Assembly: GCF_030010555.1 (NCBI RefSeq)
Contig: NZ_JASCQP010000035.1
Location: 79,304-143,303 of the forward strand
Length of the DNA: 64,000 bases
Source: Halomonas rhizosphaerae
Lineage (GTDB): Bacteria; Pseudomonadota; Gammaproteobacteria; Pseudomonadales; Halomonadaceae
Direction of reading: 5' to 3'
The notes under the pieces are model-generated. The model was not told the DNA's origin. It ran no database searches and worked only from the letters and a program-made list of their open reading frames with translations. The position numbers and the translations under genes are program-made. The first letter of the stretch is position 1; the number at the start of each line of letters is the position of its first letter. Positions 1 to 8,400 of this stretch are shown in pieces.

Positions 1-1
1 C

Positions 2-625
2 CCCAGGGAGGCCGCGGAGGAGCCGGCCGACACCCGGGTCGACCTGGCGCGTGGCCGGTGCTGGCTCGGCAGCCTCTGGCTGGCCGATGCCCCGGACCCG
101 GCGGCCGCGCCGCTGCTCGCCTTCCTGAGACGCGAGGGGCTCGCCGTGGCCTTGATCAGCGGGGATCGTACCTCGCCGGTGCAGCGGCTGGGCGACGCGC
201 TGGGACTGGCACGCTCGGCCTGCTTTGCCGGACGACCCCCCGAGCAGAAGCTTGCCCTGGTGAATGCATTGCCGCGACCCTCGCTCTATGTGGGAGACGG
301 CATCAACGATGCCCCGGCCCTGGCCGCCGCCAGCCTGGGGGTAGCGGCGCTCGGGGCCAGTACGGCGGCCCGGGATGCGGCGGCCATCCAGTTGCTGCGA
401 CCGGGGCCGGGCGGGGTGCGCGACGTCATCGAGATCGCCCGCAGGACCCGGCGGGTGATGGGCCAGAACCTCTGGCTTTCGGCGCTCTACAACGGCGCGG
501 CGTTACCCCTGGTGGTGTGGATGGCGGTTCCCCCCCAGGTGGCGGTCGTGGCCATGGCATTGAGCTCGCTCAGCGTGGTCGGCAACAGTGCCGGGCTGCT
601 CGTCGCGCCAGGGACAGGCCGATAG
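2..625 (+). CDS. Heavy-metal (copper-type) P-type ATPase, 3' part only
   Basis: The open frame runs in from the left edge, so the start and N-terminal two thirds are outside the window. What is visible is the end of the P domain and the last membrane segments of a P1B-type ATPase: an SGDR stretch, then GRPPEQK, then the hinge motif GDGINDAPAL, then two hydrophobic helices ending near SLSVVGNSAGLL. P1B pumps export Cu+ or similar ions across the inner membrane, and CcoI/FixI relatives supply copper to cbb3 oxidase. The ion-binding CPC-type motif lies outside the window, so the metal and the CopA/CcoI choice cannot be settled. The FNR box just downstream makes a microaerobic (CcoI) role plausible but not shown. 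Confidence 0.85.
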   Translation, partial: PREAAEEPADTRVDLARGRCWLGSLWLADAPDPAAAPLLAFLRREGLAVALISGDRTSPVQRLGDALGLARSACFAGRPPEQKLALVNALPRPSLYVGDGINDAPALAAASLGVAALGASTAARDAAAIQLLRPGPGGVRDVIEIARRTRRVMGQNLWLSALYNGAALPLVVWMAVPPQVAVVAMALSSLSVVGNSAGLLVAPGTGR

Positions 626-682
626 AAGCCGCGGTGCCCGTGATGAGGCGAGTCGGGCGACCGCTGGCGGTCTGCTCAGGCA

Positions 683-696
683 TTGATATGCATCAA
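683..696. promoter_or_regulatory. FNR/ANR box
   Basis: TTGATATGCATCAA is a perfect match to the FNR/ANR consensus TTGAT-N4-ATCAA and is a full palindrome. Its centre (689.5) lies about 41 bases before a predicted start near 730, with a possible -10 TAGGAT at 718-723. That is the class II activator position. The site stands in front of the ferritin-like gene at 774. Activation under oxygen limitation is inferred from the motif and spacing. Confidence 0.75.
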
Positions 697-773
697 GCGT
701 GATGGATGCGGCTTGGCTAGGATGAAGGCATGGACTATCCGCCCGTGTCAGGGCATCAGTAGGAGGAGTCGCA

Positions 774-1238
774 ATGCGCTTTCATCAGGTCAAGGAACTG
801 GTCGCCTGGGCGGCCGACTACCACCGGGGACTCGCCGAGCAGTATGACCAGCTGGCCGCCGGTGACGTGAACGATCGGGTACGCATGGCACTGGAGTACC
901 TGGCCGAACACGAGCGCAAGATGCAGATCGAGCTGGCCAACTACCTCGAGGAACAGAGCGACCATCGCAAGGTGCTCGAGACCTGGTTCGACGATCCCGC
1001 CGACTTTCCCCATGCCCCCACGCTCGATCGCCTCATCGAGTGCATGTCGTGCGACAGCGTGCAAGACGTGCTGTCCACGGCGCTGACCATGCACAGGACG
1101 CTTCAGGACCTGTATGCTCATCGTGTCGAGCGGGCATCCGTGGAGGCCGAACGCGAGTTCTTCGCGTCGCTCTCCAGCGGTCACGAGGCCGAGGTTCGCC
1201 GCCTTGCCCGCGACATGCAACGACTCGAGGACTACTGA
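774..1238 (+). CDS. Ferritin-like/hemerythrin-like small helical protein, unknown function
   Basis: A 154-residue acidic protein with no signal peptide or membrane segment, predicted almost entirely helical. It carries repeated His/Glu-rich helices (HQVKELVAWAADYHR near the start, LAEHERKM around residue 43, LTMHRTLQDLYAHR around residue 106), a spacing reminiscent of four-helix di-iron or ferritin-like bundles. I do not recognise a named family and metal binding is a guess. A strong GGAGGAG ribosome site lies just before the ATG. The FNR/ANR box upstream suggests it is made when oxygen is low. The next gene follows after 10 bases, so the two may be co-transcribed. Confidence 0.7.
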   Translation: MRFHQVKELVAWAADYHRGLAEQYDQLAAGDVNDRVRMALEYLAEHERKMQIELANYLEEQSDHRKVLETWFDDPADFPHAPTLDRLIECMSCDSVQDVLSTALTMHRTLQDLYAHRVERASVEAEREFFASLSSGHEAEVRRLARDMQRLEDY

Positions 1239-1248
1239 GGAGAAAGCG

Positions 1249-1671
1249 ATGTCGGATCAGATCCTGTCACTCAAGCTGCTGGGCTACTGGACGGACAAGC
1301 AGCTTGGCGAGATTCCTGACGTATCGGGGATCTTCTGTGTCTATGCCGGCACGGCCGCAGACGATGGCGAGCCCGGCATCGAGCGGTTGCTCTATATCGG
1401 TGAATCCGGTGACGTGCGCCAACGCATTCGCCATCACGAGCTGCGTGATGAGTGGGCTAGCCGACTGGAACCCGGCGAGGTCCTCTGTTATAGCGTGGCG
1501 GCGGCGACCTATGTCTATCGCGAGCGGCTCGAGGCAGCCCTGGTGCATGTCCACAAGCCGCCGGTCAACCGTGACTACATCGAGCGCTTTCCCTTCGACA
1601 GGACCGAGATGCACCTGCGCGGTCGAACCGACAAGCTGATGTCCCAGTTCATCGTCGAGCGTCAAGACTGA
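1249..1671 (+). CDS. GIY-YIG nuclease-superfamily protein
   Basis: A 140-residue protein. I start it at the ATG at 1249, which has GAGGAGAAAG just upstream; the frame is open further 5' but overlaps the previous gene. The hallmarks of the GIY-YIG fold are present: GIFCVY at residues 27-32, LLYIGES at 47-53, arginines at 57 and 61 on the following helix, then a late glutamate in RERLEAALVHVHKPPVN, matching the E...KP..N end of the family. Members cut DNA or RNA, but many small stand-alone ones have no known target. It overlaps the next gene by one base (TGATG), which suggests coupled translation with the traffic ATPase. Confidence 0.7.
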   Translation: MSDQILSLKLLGYWTDKQLGEIPDVSGIFCVYAGTAADDGEPGIERLLYIGESGDVRQRIRHHELRDEWASRLEPGEVLCYSVAAATYVYRERLEAALVHVHKPPVNRDYIERFPFDRTEMHLRGRTDKLMSQFIVERQD

Positions 1672-2921
1672 TGGCGGAAGAACGCCAGCCGGTGGGGCGT
1701 CGGCTCCTGCCGCGCCTCGAGGCCCTGTTTGCCGACCCCCCGGGGCCTGACGATGACACCCTGATGGCCCACGTGCTGCTCGAGGATGCCATTCGCGCGC
1801 GGGCCAGCGACATCCACCTCGATCCTTCCCGTGAGCGATGGCGCATTCGCCTGCGCATCGACGGTCGGGTCATCGACGCCCTGGACCTCGAGGTCGGCGA
1901 TGGACTCCAACTGGCCAACCAGTTCAAGGTGCTCGCCCGGCTCGACCCCATGCCCTCGCGGGTCGCCAGCGAAGGAAGCTTCAGTTGGCCCCCCGGCGAA
2001 GAGGGTGTGGAAGAGACCTTCCTGCGGGTGACCGCCGTGAACTGTGTCGGCGGGGAGAAGCTGGCCATCCGCTTTCTCGCACCTCCCCGGACCTTCCACG
2101 ATACCCTCTCGCTGGGGATCGGCGAGCAGGGGGCGCGAGGGATTCGTCGCTGGATGGATGCGACCGGTGGCATGCTGCTGGTGGCGGGCCCCACCGGCGC
2201 CGGCAAGACCACTACTCTCTACACCCTGCTGAACCAGCTGCGCCTCACCGACAGTCACGTGGTGACGCTCGAGGATCCGGTGGAGTACGCCATCCCCGGG
2301 ATCAACCAGATCCAGGTGGACGCCGAGAACGGGCTCGACTTCGCCACCGGCACCCGCTCCATGCTGCGCCTGGACCCGGACTACGTGCTGATCGGCGAGA
2401 TACGTGACCCGGGCTCCGCCGCGGCGGCCGTCAGCGTGGCCGGAAGCGGCAGGTCACTGATGGGGACACTGCACAGTCGCGATGCCGTGGGGGCTGTCTC
2501 CACGTTGCGACATCTCGGGTTGGAAGATGCCGAGATCAGCGCCAGCCTTGGCCTGGTGATCGCTCAGCGTCTGGTGCGCCGGCTCTGCGAGCAGTGTCGT
2601 GAACAGCGGCCAACGCCGTCTCAGGATGTCCAGTGGCTCGAGGCGGTGGGGCTCGAGGTGCCAGAGCATGCGTGGGCGCCGGTGGGCTGTGAGCACTGTG
2701 ACGGCCTGGGCTACCGGGAGCGTACCGGGGTATTCGAGATCTGGCAGCCTACCCCCGAGGATCATGCCCTGTTGCTACGCCATGCCGATGACGCCGTTTT
2801 GCGACGCAGCCTGCTGGAACGGGGCGAGACCCTGATGTTTGCCGACGGCCTGGCCAAGGCCGCCGCCGGAATTACCACCCTGCGCGAGGTCTTCCGGATG
2901 GGCGCCATCCTGCCCGCCTGA
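1671..2921 (+). CDS. GspE/PilB-type secretion ATPase, orphan
   Basis: A 416-residue AAA-like traffic ATPase. Visible are the N2-domain motif ASDIHLDPS, a Walker A GPTGAGKTTT near residue 173, an Asp/Walker B region VLIGEIRDP near 238, and two Cys pairs (CEQC near 306, CEHC near 341) that form the zinc site of GspE/PilB proteins. Family members power type II secretion or type IV pilus assembly from the cytoplasmic face. This one is shorter than GspE/PilB (about 500-570 residues) because the N1 domain is missing. No secretin, platform protein or pilin gene lies nearby, so its partner machine is unknown. It is translationally linked to the GIY-YIG gene. Confidence 0.85.
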   Translation: MAEERQPVGRRLLPRLEALFADPPGPDDDTLMAHVLLEDAIRARASDIHLDPSRERWRIRLRIDGRVIDALDLEVGDGLQLANQFKVLARLDPMPSRVASEGSFSWPPGEEGVEETFLRVTAVNCVGGEKLAIRFLAPPRTFHDTLSLGIGEQGARGIRRWMDATGGMLLVAGPTGAGKTTTLYTLLNQLRLTDSHVVTLEDPVEYAIPGINQIQVDAENGLDFATGTRSMLRLDPDYVLIGEIRDPGSAAAAVSVAGSGRSLMGTLHSRDAVGAVSTLRHLGLEDAEISASLGLVIAQRLVRRLCEQCREQRPTPSQDVQWLEAVGLEVPEHAWAPVGCEHCDGLGYRERTGVFEIWQPTPEDHALLLRHADDAVLRRSLLERGETLMFADGLAKAAAGITTLREVFRMGAILPA

Positions 2922-3043
2922 CGAGCCCGGCGGACCTTGTGCATGTTGTTCTCTTCACCCCTCCTGACAGTCGGGAGGCAATGCGGTATAACGGCGGTCA
3001 GTGCAATGCCTTTCATTTCCTGCATGCTCCAGAGGCGTCATCG

Positions 3044-3655
3044 ATGAAGCACCTCTCCCGTCGCCGCTTCGGCCTGCTGGCGCTGAGTTCGCCCCTGCTG
3101 CTGCTGGCGCCTCACGCGTCTGCCAACCTGATGGACAGCCTGCTGTCCCGGGCCATCGTCCCCCGCCATGACAGCGAGTTGTGGGTGCTGGTCGAGGACC
3201 GCGAGGCGGCGCTTAACGTCTACCGCGGCAATCGGCTTCTCGAGCGCTTCGAGCCTATCTCGCTGGGACGCGGGGGGGCCAGGCCGCAACGCCAGAGGGG
3301 CGACCGGGCCACGCCGCTCGGCGAGTTCCGGGTCAACCGCTTCAACCGCCGCAGCAAGTTCCATATCTTCATCGGACTTGATTACCCCACGCCCACCCAC
3401 GCCCGCATGGCGCTGGAGGCCGGGGTATACAGCCAGCAGGACTATGACGACTACTTCTCCTACTACCGTCGACACGGCTACCCTCCCCAGGATACGGTGC
3501 TCGGTGGCTTCATCGGCATCCATGGCGTCGGTGAGGGGGATCCCGACATCCACCAGCGGTTCCACTGGACCGACGGCTGTGTGGCCGTGACCGACCCGCA
3601 GGTCGAGCGTCTGTCGTCATTGATCGACATTGGCACACGCGTCGTGATCCGCTAG
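3044..3655 (+). CDS. L,D-transpeptidase (YkuD domain), Tat-like signal
   Basis: A 203-residue secreted enzyme. I chose the ATG at 3044 because it opens a signal sequence with SRRRF followed by a leucine-rich core and an A-S-A cleavage region, resembling a twin-arginine leader; the frame is open upstream but without signal character. The YkuD catalytic region contains His160 (GFIGIHGVG) and Cys179 (TDGCVAV), in the H...(S/T)(H/D)GC pattern of the family. Such enzymes make 3-3 peptidoglycan cross-links or attach lipoproteins to peptidoglycan. It lies directly upstream of an Lpp-like lipoprotein gene. Confidence 0.8.
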   Translation: MKHLSRRRFGLLALSSPLLLLAPHASANLMDSLLSRAIVPRHDSELWVLVEDREAALNVYRGNRLLERFEPISLGRGGARPQRQRGDRATPLGEFRVNRFNRRSKFHIFIGLDYPTPTHARMALEAGVYSQQDYDDYFSYYRRHGYPPQDTVLGGFIGIHGVGEGDPDIHQRFHWTDGCVAVTDPQVERLSSLIDIGTRVVIR

Positions 3656-3686
3656 GCTTTACATGCGCAAGGGACGTTCTAAGCTA

Positions 3687-3713
3687 TGGACAAGCGCCGT
3701 TGCATATTATAAA
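3687..3713 (+). promoter_or_regulatory. Candidate promoter of the Lpp-like gene
   Basis: TGGACA at 3687-3692 and TATAAA at 3708-3713, with a 15-base spacer, in a locally AT-rich stretch. The spacer is short, so only the -10 is convincing. It would give a leader of about 110 bases before the lipoprotein ATG at 3833. Confidence 0.4.
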
Positions 3714-3832
3714 ACAGCGTTTGACTCCTGTGCTTCGCAGCAGAAGTCGCTGCAAGAAGGCCTGCTTCCGCAGGAAGCCTGATTTTCAGGCAACACCAAC
3801 GCAGTACCCAAGGAAGACTCAAGGAGAACACC

Positions 3833-4096
3833 ATGACTCTGAAGACTACCCTGAAGCTGACCGCCGCTGCTGCATCTCTGGCCATCCTGGCCGGTTGTGC
3901 CTCCAACAGCGCCCTGGAAGAAGTCCGTCAGACCGCCGAGTCTGCCCAGGCCGACGCTGCCGAAGCACGTAGCATTGCGACCCAGGCGCAGAACACTGCT
4001 AACCAGGCTCAGCGCGACGCTCAAGCGGCCCTGCAGATGTCCGAGCAGAACCGCGAAGAGATGAACCGCATGTTCGAGCGTTCCATGCAGAAGTGA
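3833..4096 (+). CDS. Lpp/OprI-like major outer-membrane lipoprotein
   Basis: An 87-residue lipoprotein with a lipobox LAGC giving lipidated Cys22, then an alanine-rich heptad coiled coil (AQADAAEARSIATQAQNTA and onward), ending in Met-Gln-Lys. The length and design match Pseudomonas OprI and E. coli Lpp. In those, the trimeric coil spans the periplasm and the C-terminal lysine can be joined to peptidoglycan by L,D-transpeptidases. The terminal lysine is present here, and L,D-transpeptidase genes sit on both sides. Codon use is strongly optimised (CTG, GCT, CAG), as expected for a very abundant protein. A strong terminator follows. Confidence 0.85.
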   Translation: MTLKTTLKLTAAAASLAILAGCASNSALEEVRQTAESAQADAAEARSIATQAQNTANQAQRDAQAALQMSEQNREEMNRMFERSMQK

Positions 4097-4137
4097 TGGT
4101 TCTCGACCGCCCGACAGGGCGGTAGCGGAACTTTCAA

Positions 4138-4173
4138 GACAGGGGCCTCGCCGTAACCGGCGAGGCCCCTGTC
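4138..4173. terminator. Strong stem-loop terminator after the lipoprotein gene
   Basis: A perfect 16-bp stem (4138-4153 with 4158-4173) around a TAAC loop, followed by GTTTGGT. It lies between convergent genes, so it can act on both strands. The U tract is weak on the plus strand. Confidence 0.75.
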
Positions 4174-4211
4174 GTTTGGTGGGCGCTTGCTGCGCGATGA
4201 GGCCAGCAGGC

Positions 4212-5252
4212 TTAGCCTTCCTCGGCCTGGCGCTCTCGAGAGCCGCTGTCGGCGGCGATCAGCTCCAGGCGGTCCCAGAGTGTTTCGGGGGCGGGAGGGA
4301 CCTCCAGGGCCACGGGCATCCCCCGCGGCACTTCCACGACCTCGCGAAGACGGGCGTAGTTCACCGGGTAGTCGAGCCCGTCGGTCGCCGTGTCCACCTG
4401 GTCGAGGGCCTCGGTGATGCGCTGGATGGTGGTGCCGTCCTTCTCGTCCAGGTAGGGATAGGCCTGGACGTGCAGGGTGCCGTCGGCCCAGCCGAGCTTG
4501 AGCGTCTCGTTGATCAGCTTGACCTGGGTGCCGATGGGCAGGCGCGGGAAGAGGGCCTCGATGTCCTCGGGCAGCATGCGGATGCAGCCGTGGGTCACGC
4601 GCATGCCGACGCCCTCGGGGCGGTTGGTGCCATGGATCAGGTAGCCGGGGATGCCCAGGCGCATCTTGCGCGTGCCCATCGGGTTGTCGGGCCCCGGTGG
4701 CACCACGCTGGGGAGTGGGTCGCCGGCCTCCGCATGCTCGCGGCGGATCGACGCCGGCGGGTACCAGGCAGGGTCCTTGACCTTCTCGGTGATGCGCGTG
4801 GTGCCCAGCGGGGTCTTCCAGTCCATGCGCCCGACGGCGATGGGGTAGGTCTCGACGCGCGCCGTCTCGCTCTCCCCGTCCGGCGGGTAGTAGTAGAGGC
4901 GCATCTCCGCCACGTTGACCACCAGACCCTCGCGGGGCCCGTCGGGAAGGATGAAGCGGCCGGGAATCACGACCTCGGTGCCCTCGAAGGGGGCCCAGAT
5001 GCTGACCTCCGGGTTGGCGCGCACCATTTCCTCGTAGCCGATGCCATGCTCGTGGCCGATATCGATCAGGGTGTCGCCGCTCTCGGCGACGACGGTATAG
5101 ACCTCGCCGACCAGGTCCCCCTCCTCGGGCAGGGGGTAGTGGCCGCGGGGCCACGCCTCGGTGCTGGCCTGGAGTGGCGTGGTCAGCGCAGCGCAGAGGC
5201 CCAGCGCAGTGGCGAATCGGGCGGCGTGCCCGAACGGGGAAGAGTGCTTCAT
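4212..5252 (-). CDS. LysM-containing L,D-transpeptidase (ErfK/YbiS/YcfS type)
   Basis: A 346-residue periplasmic enzyme. I place the start at 5252 (MKHSS) because it begins a normal signal peptide (about residues 1-30, ending LQAS); the frame is open further upstream without such features. A LysM-like peptidoglycan-binding segment lies at about 52-97, then the YkuD domain with His207 (LIHGTN) and nucleophile Cys223 in THGCIRM. In E. coli, ErfK, YcfS and YbiS attach the C-terminal lysine of Lpp to diaminopimelate. The Lpp-like gene next door is the natural substrate candidate, which is inference. Confidence 0.88.
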   Translation of the reverse strand: MKHSSPFGHAARFATALGLCAALTTPLQASTEAWPRGHYPLPEEGDLVGEVYTVVAESGDTLIDIGHEHGIGYEEMVRANPEVSIWAPFEGTEVVIPGRFILPDGPREGLVVNVAEMRLYYYPPDGESETARVETYPIAVGRMDWKTPLGTTRITEKVKDPAWYPPASIRREHAEAGDPLPSVVPPGPDNPMGTRKMRLGIPGYLIHGTNRPEGVGMRVTHGCIRMLPEDIEALFPRLPIGTQVKLINETLKLGWADGTLHVQAYPYLDEKDGTTIQRITEALDQVDTATDGLDYPVNYARLREVVEVPRGMPVALEVPPAPETLWDRLELIAADSGSRERQAEEG

Positions 5253-5434
5253 CGACTTGATATTCTCATGGTTGCCGTTGGTCAGGGGCTGCGATGGGCC
5301 CATCCTGGGCGTCTTGACCCTAAGTATCGCCCGGACGGGCGGTAATCCGCCAGCCGGGCGAGGCGCAAGGTCCGAGGTGTAAAGAGGCAAGGAAGAGGTG
5401 ATCTGCTCGCCTCGGCCCTCGGTCCTGATGCCCG

Positions 5435-8400
5435 TCACGCCGCCTCGGCCTTTCGGTTGAGCGTGTCGAGGAGCTGTTCCGTCGCCTGGAAGCGGGCCTC
5501 CGCCTTCTCCATCGCCGCCTCGAAGCGCAGCGTGTCGGCACCGTCCAGGCGATAGCGGTCCGGCGCCCGCTGGATCAGCTCCACCAGCACCAGGGGGTCG
5601 ACGGGGGTCTGGCTGCCGAAGATCACCCGGCCCTTCTCGGGGCCGGCCTCCAGGCGGGTGATGCCCAGGCGCTCGGCACGCTGGCGCAGCCGGGTCTGGC
5701 GCAACAGGGTCTTGACCGGGTCCGGCAGCAGGCCGAAGCGGTCGATCATCTCCACCCTGAGCTCATCGAGCTCGGCCTCGTCGGCGGCGCTGGCGATGCG
5801 CTTGTACATCACCAGGCGCTGCTGGACGTCGTGGAGGTAGTCGTCGGGGATCAAAGCCGGCAGGTTGAGGCTGACCTCGACGCCTTGGTCCAGCGGGGCT
5901 TCGATATTCGGCGTTCGGCCCTCGCGGATCGCCGTCACGGCGCGGTCGAGCATCTGCATGTAGAGGCCGTAACCGATGGCCTCCATCTGGCCGCTCTGCT
6001 CCTCGCCAAGCAGCTCGCCCGCGCCGCGGATCTCCATGTCGTGGCTGGCCAGGGTGAAGCCGGCGCCCAGGTCCTCGGCGCCGGCGATGGCCTCCAGGCG
6101 CTTGACGGCATCCTTGCTCATCACTCGGGGCGGCGGGGCGAGCAGATAGGCGTAGGCCTGGTGGTGGCTGCGCCCGACGCGGCCGCGCAGCTGGTGGAGC
6201 TGGGCGAGGCCGAACTTGTCGGCGCGCTCGATGACGATGGTGTTGGCGCTGGGTACATCGATGCCGGTCTCGATGATGGTCGAGCAGACCAGCACGTTGA
6301 AGCGCTTGTGGTAGAAGTCGGACATCACCCGCTCCAGCGAGCGCTCCGGCAACTGGCCGTGGGCGACGCCGACCCGGGCATCGGGCACCAGCTCGCGCAC
6401 CTTCTCGGCGGCGGTCTCGATGGTCTTGACCTCGTTGTGGAGGAAGTAGACCTGGCCGCCGCGCAGGATTTCGCGAAGGATCGCCTCCTTGATCACCGCC
6501 TCGTCACGCTGCTGGACGAAGGTCTTCACCGACAGGCGCCGGGCCGGTGGGGTGGCGATGATCGACAGGTCGCGAATCCCGCTCATGGCCATGTTCAGCG
6601 TGCGCGGGATCGGGGTGGCGGTCATGGTCAGGATGTCCACCTCGGCCCGCAGGCTCTTGAGACGCTCCTTCTGGGCCACCCCGAAGCGATGCTCCTCGTC
6701 GATGATCAGCAGCCCCATATGGGGAAGCTTGGTGCTCTTCGACAGCAGCTTGTGGGTGCCGATGACGATGTCCGCCTGGCCCGCTTCGATACGCTTGAGG
6801 GACGCGGCCTGCCCCTTGCCCGCGGTAAAGCGCGAGATCAACTCGATGTTCACGGCGGTGTCGGCGAAGCGGTCGCGGAAGTTCTCGTAGTGCTGTCGGG
6901 CGAGCAGGGTGGTGGGCACCAGCACCACCACCTGGCGGCCAGAGTGGACGGCCAGGAAGGCCGCCCGCATGGCGACTTCCGTCTTGCCAAAGCCGACGTC
7001 GCCGCAGACGACCCGGTCCATGGGGCGCGGCGCGGTCATGTCACCGATCACGGCCTGGATGGCCGCGCGCTGGTCGGGGGTCTCCTCGAACGGGAAACTG
7101 GCCGCGAAGCGGGCGTACTCCGCGTCGGGCGGTGCGCAGGCGAAGCCCTCCCGGGCCTCGCGACGGGCGTAGATATCGAGCAGCTCGGCGGCGGTGTCGC
7201 GGATCTTCTCGGCGGCGCGCCGTCTTGCCTTCTCCCACTGGTCGGAGCCCAGCCGATGCAGCGGCGCCAACTCGTCGTCGGCGCCGGCGTAGCGCGATAT
7301 CAGGTGCAGGCTGTCCACCGGCACATAGAGGCGCGCCCCATCGGCATACTCCAGGGTCACGAACTCGGCGGCCTGCCCGCCGGCCTCGATCGTCTCGAGC
7401 CCCTTGTAACGGCCCACGCCATGGGCCTGGTGGACCACTGGCGCGCCGGGCCGCAGCTCCGAGAGGTGGCGGATCGCCATCTCGTTGTCATCGGTGGCCC
7501 GCTCGCGGCGGCGGCTCTGGCGGACCACCTCGCCGAACAGCTCGGTCTCGCTGATCACGGCCAGGTCCGGATCGGTCAGCCACAGGCCGGCATCGATCTC
7601 GCCCTCGGTGATCGCCAGGCGTGCGTCGCAGGCCAGGAAGGCGGGAAAGTCCTCGACGTGACGCAGCGCGAGACGGAGTGGCCCCAGAGTCTCCTCCAGG
7701 GCCTCGCGGCGGCCTCGCGACTCGGCGACGAACAGCACCCGGGTGGTCGGGTGGTCGGCGAGGAAGCCCTCCAGTTCGGCCAGCGGCTGCTTCGCCCGGG
7801 CATTCACCGTCACCGTCGGCGGGGTCCGCGTGGCAGGCGCCAGGGCATGCCGGTGGTCGGCCTCGCCGGTCAGGGCCACCCGGGGGTGGCGCTTGATGGC
7901 GCCGAATGCCTCGGGTACGGGCACGAAGGCGCGGTGGGGCGGCAGCAGCGGGCGTGTGGGGTCGACCCCGAGGTTCTCGAAGCGGCTCTCGATGGCCGCC
8001 CAGTGATGTTCTGCGGCCTCGAACACCCCGGGCAGCATGGCCACTCGCGTGCCCTCGGCCAGGTGCTCGAAGAGCGTGGCGGTCTCCTCGAAGAACAGCG
8101 GCAGGTACTGCTCGAGCCCGGGGGAGGGGATGCCCTTGAGGGCATCCACATAGAGCGGGCACTGGCGTGGGTCGACGTCGAACAGCGTCTCGAAGCCCTC
8201 GCGGAAGCAGGCGATGGCGCTGCGTGACAGCGAGTATTCGTGGGCGGGCAGCAGCTCCACCCGCTCGATCCTGTCGCGGCTGCGCTGGGTGTCCGGATCG
8301 AAGTGGCGCAGGGTATCGATCTCGTCGTCGAACAGGTCGATGCGCAGCGGCGCCTCGGCGCCCATGGGAAAGAGGTCGATCAGGGCCCCGCGCAGGGCGT

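Noticed and set aside
5831..8227. A 798-codon plus-strand open frame inside mfd
   Set aside because: Antisense shadow with no recognisable motif; mfd on the other strand explains every base.
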